Positions 39,645-42,313 of a stretch of 42,313 bases of DNA are shown here, piece after piece. How positions within the stretch are numbered: position 1 is the stretch's first letter; each line of letters begins with the position of its first letter. The notes beneath the pieces are model-generated. The model made no database searches, was not told the origin of the DNA, and saw nothing but the letters and a program-made list of their open reading frames with translations. A program made the translations under genes and the position numbers. This stretch comes from a virus: positions 1-42,313 of the IMG/VR virus record IMGVR_UViG_3300042691_011096; one strand, 5' to 3'.

Positions 39645-41528
39645 GTGACCGCTCCTTCCTTTACTTACAGCGGAAACGTCTATACAGCGGCTTCGGCTGG
39701 CTCCGTCAACTTTGCTCTGACTTCGACCTCTGGCAATCCGATTGCCTACCTGGAGCGAGCTCATATCCACGTCTACAAAAGCGCCAATTCAGGCGTGACG
39801 TGGACTGAGCTCAGCAGACCGTCGCAGTGGGATTTTGTCAGCAGTGGCACTGTGGCCCGGCTTGCTGCTGGAATATCGGCAGGCGAATGGGTAAAGGTCC
39901 AGCGGATCACTCCGTCCGGCGCCGCCTACGTCACGTTCCAGTCGTCTGCGTTGCTGACGGCGGAGCAGTTGAACGACGACACGCTCTTCAACACGTATCT
40001 CAATCAGGAGATTGAGGACTTGTCGCGGCAGACCGTAGCCACGGCAGACGCGGCAGTCGTGACGGCGAACACGGCATCAACCAACGCAAGCAATGCAGTA
40101 ATCACAGCGAACGCTGCAAGTGCCGCTGTGGCCAGCAAGCTGAATAAAGCTGGCGACTCAATGACTGGCGCTCTGGATATGGGCGGCAACAAGGTCATAG
40201 GCGTCGGGGCACCGACTAATGCTGATGACGTTGCGACGAAGAGCTACGTCGATGGCTTCGTCTCCCAGACAGCCAACATCGCCAATAGCGCTGTCACCAC
40301 AGCCAAGATCGCGGACGCCAATGTCACCACCGGCAAGGTGGCAGATGGCGCCATCACATCAGCCAAGATCGCTGACGGCACAATCGCCACTGGCGATATT
40401 GGCAACCTCCAGATCACTAACGCGAAGATCGCCGACAGCACGATTACGTCAGCAAAGCTCACACCAGAGACTGTTGTTACCAGCTCTGAGCTGGCGGGGC
40501 TGACACCGGACAATGCCAGCTTCTACACAACGCTCGCGTCGGACAACCGCTACTTCCGGCAGGACAGTAGCGAGACGATCAACAGTGGGTTGCCCTGGAG
40601 TGGGAGTGACTCCTTCATCGCAACCACTGCCGCCATCGACGCCAGGATCATCGACCTGGTGGACGACGTTGGCGGGTTTGTCCCCATCGCCAGTGAGACA
40701 AGCTTCCCTCTCACTAACCCGGACATTAACAATCCAGACGGGGCGGGGACGATCATCAGCGTCAAGGAGATTGTCACCACAAGGACGCCCTCGTCCGGCA
40801 CGGTGACGATTGCGAACGGAGCAGGCAGCAATACCGTCACCATCACTGGCTGCGGCTCCACTGTCCTGGCGTCCGGCTTTGGCGTGCTGGTTGAAACAAC
40901 CTCGACCCTGCATACCTACACCTTCCACCGCCTGGTGCCGAAGGCCACGGAGGTGACAACCGTTGCCAGCATCAGCGGGAACGTCACAACGGTTGCTGGG
41001 ATCAGCGCAAACGTCACAACTGTTGCCGGGAACAACAGCAATGTCACCACTGTCGCGGCAAACATCGCTGACGTTCAGACAGTCGCCGCAGATCTGAACG
41101 AGCCAGTCAGCGAGATCGACACTGTTGCCACCAACATCGGCAACGTCAACACCGTTGGCACCAACATCAGCAGCGTCAACACCGTTGCTGGGTCAAATGC
41201 AAACGTCGGCACGGTGGCGACCAGCATTGCCAACGTGAACACGGTTGCGGGCTCGATTGGCAGCGTTAATACCAGCGCCGCCAACATCGCCAACATCAAC
41301 ACGGTTGCGACCAACAACTCAAACGTCACCACCTGCGCAACCAACATGGCGGCAATCTTGGCCGCACCAACCCAGGCGGCTAACGCGGCCACATCGGCCA
41401 CAAATGCCGCAAATAGCGCCTCCGCGGCGTCGAGTTTGGTGACGACCATCACCAATCTCTCCTACCTCCTCAACTGGGGCCTGATTACTGAGGCCGCAGG
41501 TACCTCATCTGATTACGGAGCCCTCTGA
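39645..41528 (+). CDS. Tail fibre with T7 gp17-type N-terminus
   Basis: GTG start at 39645. The first ~125 residues (IAYLERAHIHVYKSANSGVTW, TELSRPSQWDF, ALLTAEQLNDDTLFN) match the T7 gp17 anchor that binds the tail nozzle. A coiled or beta shaft follows with KLNKAGDSMTGALDMGGNKV and repeats TSAKIADGTI. Between residues ~435 and 565 there are over ten NVTTVAG-type repeats, coded by diverged tandem DNA repeats. There is no S74 domain, so the tip is probably the next gene's product. Confidence 0.92.
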   Translation: MTAPSFTYSGNVYTAASAGSVNFALTSTSGNPIAYLERAHIHVYKSANSGVTWTELSRPSQWDFVSSGTVARLAAGISAGEWVKVQRITPSGAAYVTFQSSALLTAEQLNDDTLFNTYLNQEIEDLSRQTVATADAAVVTANTASTNASNAVITANAASAAVASKLNKAGDSMTGALDMGGNKVIGVGAPTNADDVATKSYVDGFVSQTANIANSAVTTAKIADANVTTGKVADGAITSAKIADGTIATGDIGNLQITNAKIADSTITSAKLTPETVVTSSELAGLTPDNASFYTTLASDNRYFRQDSSETINSGLPWSGSDSFIATTAAIDARIIDLVDDVGGFVPIASETSFPLTNPDINNPDGAGTIISVKEIVTTRTPSSGTVTIANGAGSNTVTITGCGSTVLASGFGVLVETTSTLHTYTFHRLVPKATEVTTVASISGNVTTVAGISANVTTVAGNNSNVTTVAANIADVQTVAADLNEPVSEIDTVATNIGNVNTVGTNISSVNTVAGSNANVGTVATSIANVNTVAGSIGSVNTSAANIANINTVATNNSNVTTCATNMAAILAAPTQAANAATSATNAANSASAASSLVTTITNLSYLLNWGLITEAAGTSSDYGAL

Positions 41529-42313
41529 TGTCCACCGCAGTACAGCGTCGTCGCGGCACTACCGCGCAGCACTCCAGCTTCGCCGGCCTCAATGGTGAGC
41601 TGACAGTCGATACCGACAAGGAAGTCGTTGTCGTTCACGACGGGGCCACCGCTGGTGGCTACCCGATGATGCGTGAGAACGGCAGCAACAGCGCCCTGGC
41701 CCTAGGTAGCGCCGCTAGCCCCAGCCTCAAGTTCTCCGGCGACACAAACACCGGCATTTACTCCCCCGGCGCAGATCAAGTAGCCATCTCGACTAATGCA
41801 GTTGAGCGTTTGCGTATTGATTCAAACGGCGATTTGCTTTCTGGGACTACCGGAAGCCTGGGCTATGGTGGGCGAAACATAATTCTCAAAAGCGGTCAAG
41901 GCTACGCTGGTATTGCTTCACTAACCACAGAATCTCGCTTCTTTAGCACTTGGGATAGTTCTGCTATTCCAATGACATTTTATCAGGGTGGCTCCGAACG
42001 CATGCGCCTGGACTCCAGTGGCCGATTAGGTCTGGGGACTAGTTCGCCTGGGTATTTGCTTGACTGCTACGGGACAGGTTCAATCCTTGCACAATTCAAA
42101 CGAAACAATACGGGTACGGCGAGTGGCGGTATTGCATTTGGCAATAACGACAGAACCTTTACTTGGTTTGGCGACTCTTCTGTCGCCCAGTTATATGACA
42201 ACACTGCGGCGGCCACGCGACTTGTTGTTGACTCCTCAGGCCGTGTAGGGATTGGCACTACGAGTCCTGCAACTAGATTAAACGTCTTTGAAAGCACAGG
42301 CGCCAGCTTGTTT
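41528..42313 (+). CDS. Distal tail fibre / receptor-binding protein, 3' end cut by window
   Basis: 262 residues are visible from ATG 41528, which shares a base with the previous stop (TGATG). The N-terminus RRRGTTAQHSSFAGLNGELT then VDTDKEVVVVHDGATAGG resembles the N-terminal module of Mtd-like and cyanophage fibres. It is followed by repeats ERLRIDSNGD, ERMRLDSSGRLGLGTSSP and RLVVDSSGRVGIGTTSP. The frame is open to the last base. The S74-ending fragment at 3-875 carries the same repeat and is most likely its C-terminus. Confidence 0.88.
   Translation, partial: MSTAVQRRRGTTAQHSSFAGLNGELTVDTDKEVVVVHDGATAGGYPMMRENGSNSALALGSAASPSLKFSGDTNTGIYSPGADQVAISTNAVERLRIDSNGDLLSGTTGSLGYGGRNIILKSGQGYAGIASLTTESRFFSTWDSSAIPMTFYQGGSERMRLDSSGRLGLGTSSPGYLLDCYGTGSILAQFKRNNTGTASGGIAFGNNDRTFTWFGDSSVAQLYDNTAAATRLVVDSSGRVGIGTTSPATRLNVFESTGASLF

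Noticed and set aside
40940-41345. Tandem repeats considered as CRISPR or mini-satellite
   Set aside because: The units are diverged, coding in one frame (NVTTVAG-type) and have no constant repeat-spacer pattern; they are fibre shaft repeats.

Overview
The window is almost an entire genome of a T7-like podovirus that most likely infects a picocyanobacterium such as Synechococcus. The evidence is a single-subunit phage RNA polymerase, an SSB / endonuclease I / primase-helicase / exonuclease replication block, a portal-scaffold-capsid-tail tube block, T7-like internal virion (ejection) proteins and fibres with a gp17-type N-terminus. Cyanobacterial signatures are a cyAbrB-type regulator, a tRNA-Leu(UAA)-derived attachment site and several small ORFs of cyanophage type. 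The DNA is GC-rich, so many long antisense reading frames are only shadows of real genes. No psbA, hli, talC, thyX or nrd genes are present.

Layout. A gene-free hub of about 0.9 kb (25.77-26.68 kb) separates two divergent arms. The left arm, read on the minus strand from 25.7 kb down to 2.65 kb, holds small early genes separated by a repeated two-hairpin element, then a MarR-like regulator, a tyrosine integrase, attP, RNA polymerase, SSB, endonuclease I, primase-helicase, small genes, exonuclease, a Gly-rich virion protein, portal, scaffold, capsid, tail tubes A and B, an internal virion protein, a cyAbrB-like protein and a two-domain endolysin. The right arm, on the plus strand from 26.68 kb to the window end, holds small genes, terminase large subunit, three very large ejection proteins and two tail-fibre genes. 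Positions 3-875 encode the end of a fibre, so the two window ends appear to fall in one fibre gene of a circular or circularly permuted map. The fibre is followed by small plus-strand genes, including two likely membrane proteins, that run tail-to-tail into the left arm at about 2.65 kb. A four-gene minus-strand island (29.2-30.6 kb) interrupts the right arm.

How it works together. A host-type promoter at 25.75 kb probably drives the early/lysogeny operon towards RNA polymerase. A second consensus promoter just after the polymerase gene drives the replication genes. Intrinsic terminators follow the capsid gene, precede the endolysin and precede the small membrane-protein genes. The attP core lies between int and RNA polymerase, so integration would cut the polymerase off from the early promoter. 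No DNA polymerase gene can be found, although its usual partners are present, so the phage probably uses host replication enzymes. The most interesting points are the two-arm architecture with a repeat-rich hub, the intercistronic repeat family, the MarR/palindrome/int/attP module, the cyAbrB homologue and the missing DNA polymerase.
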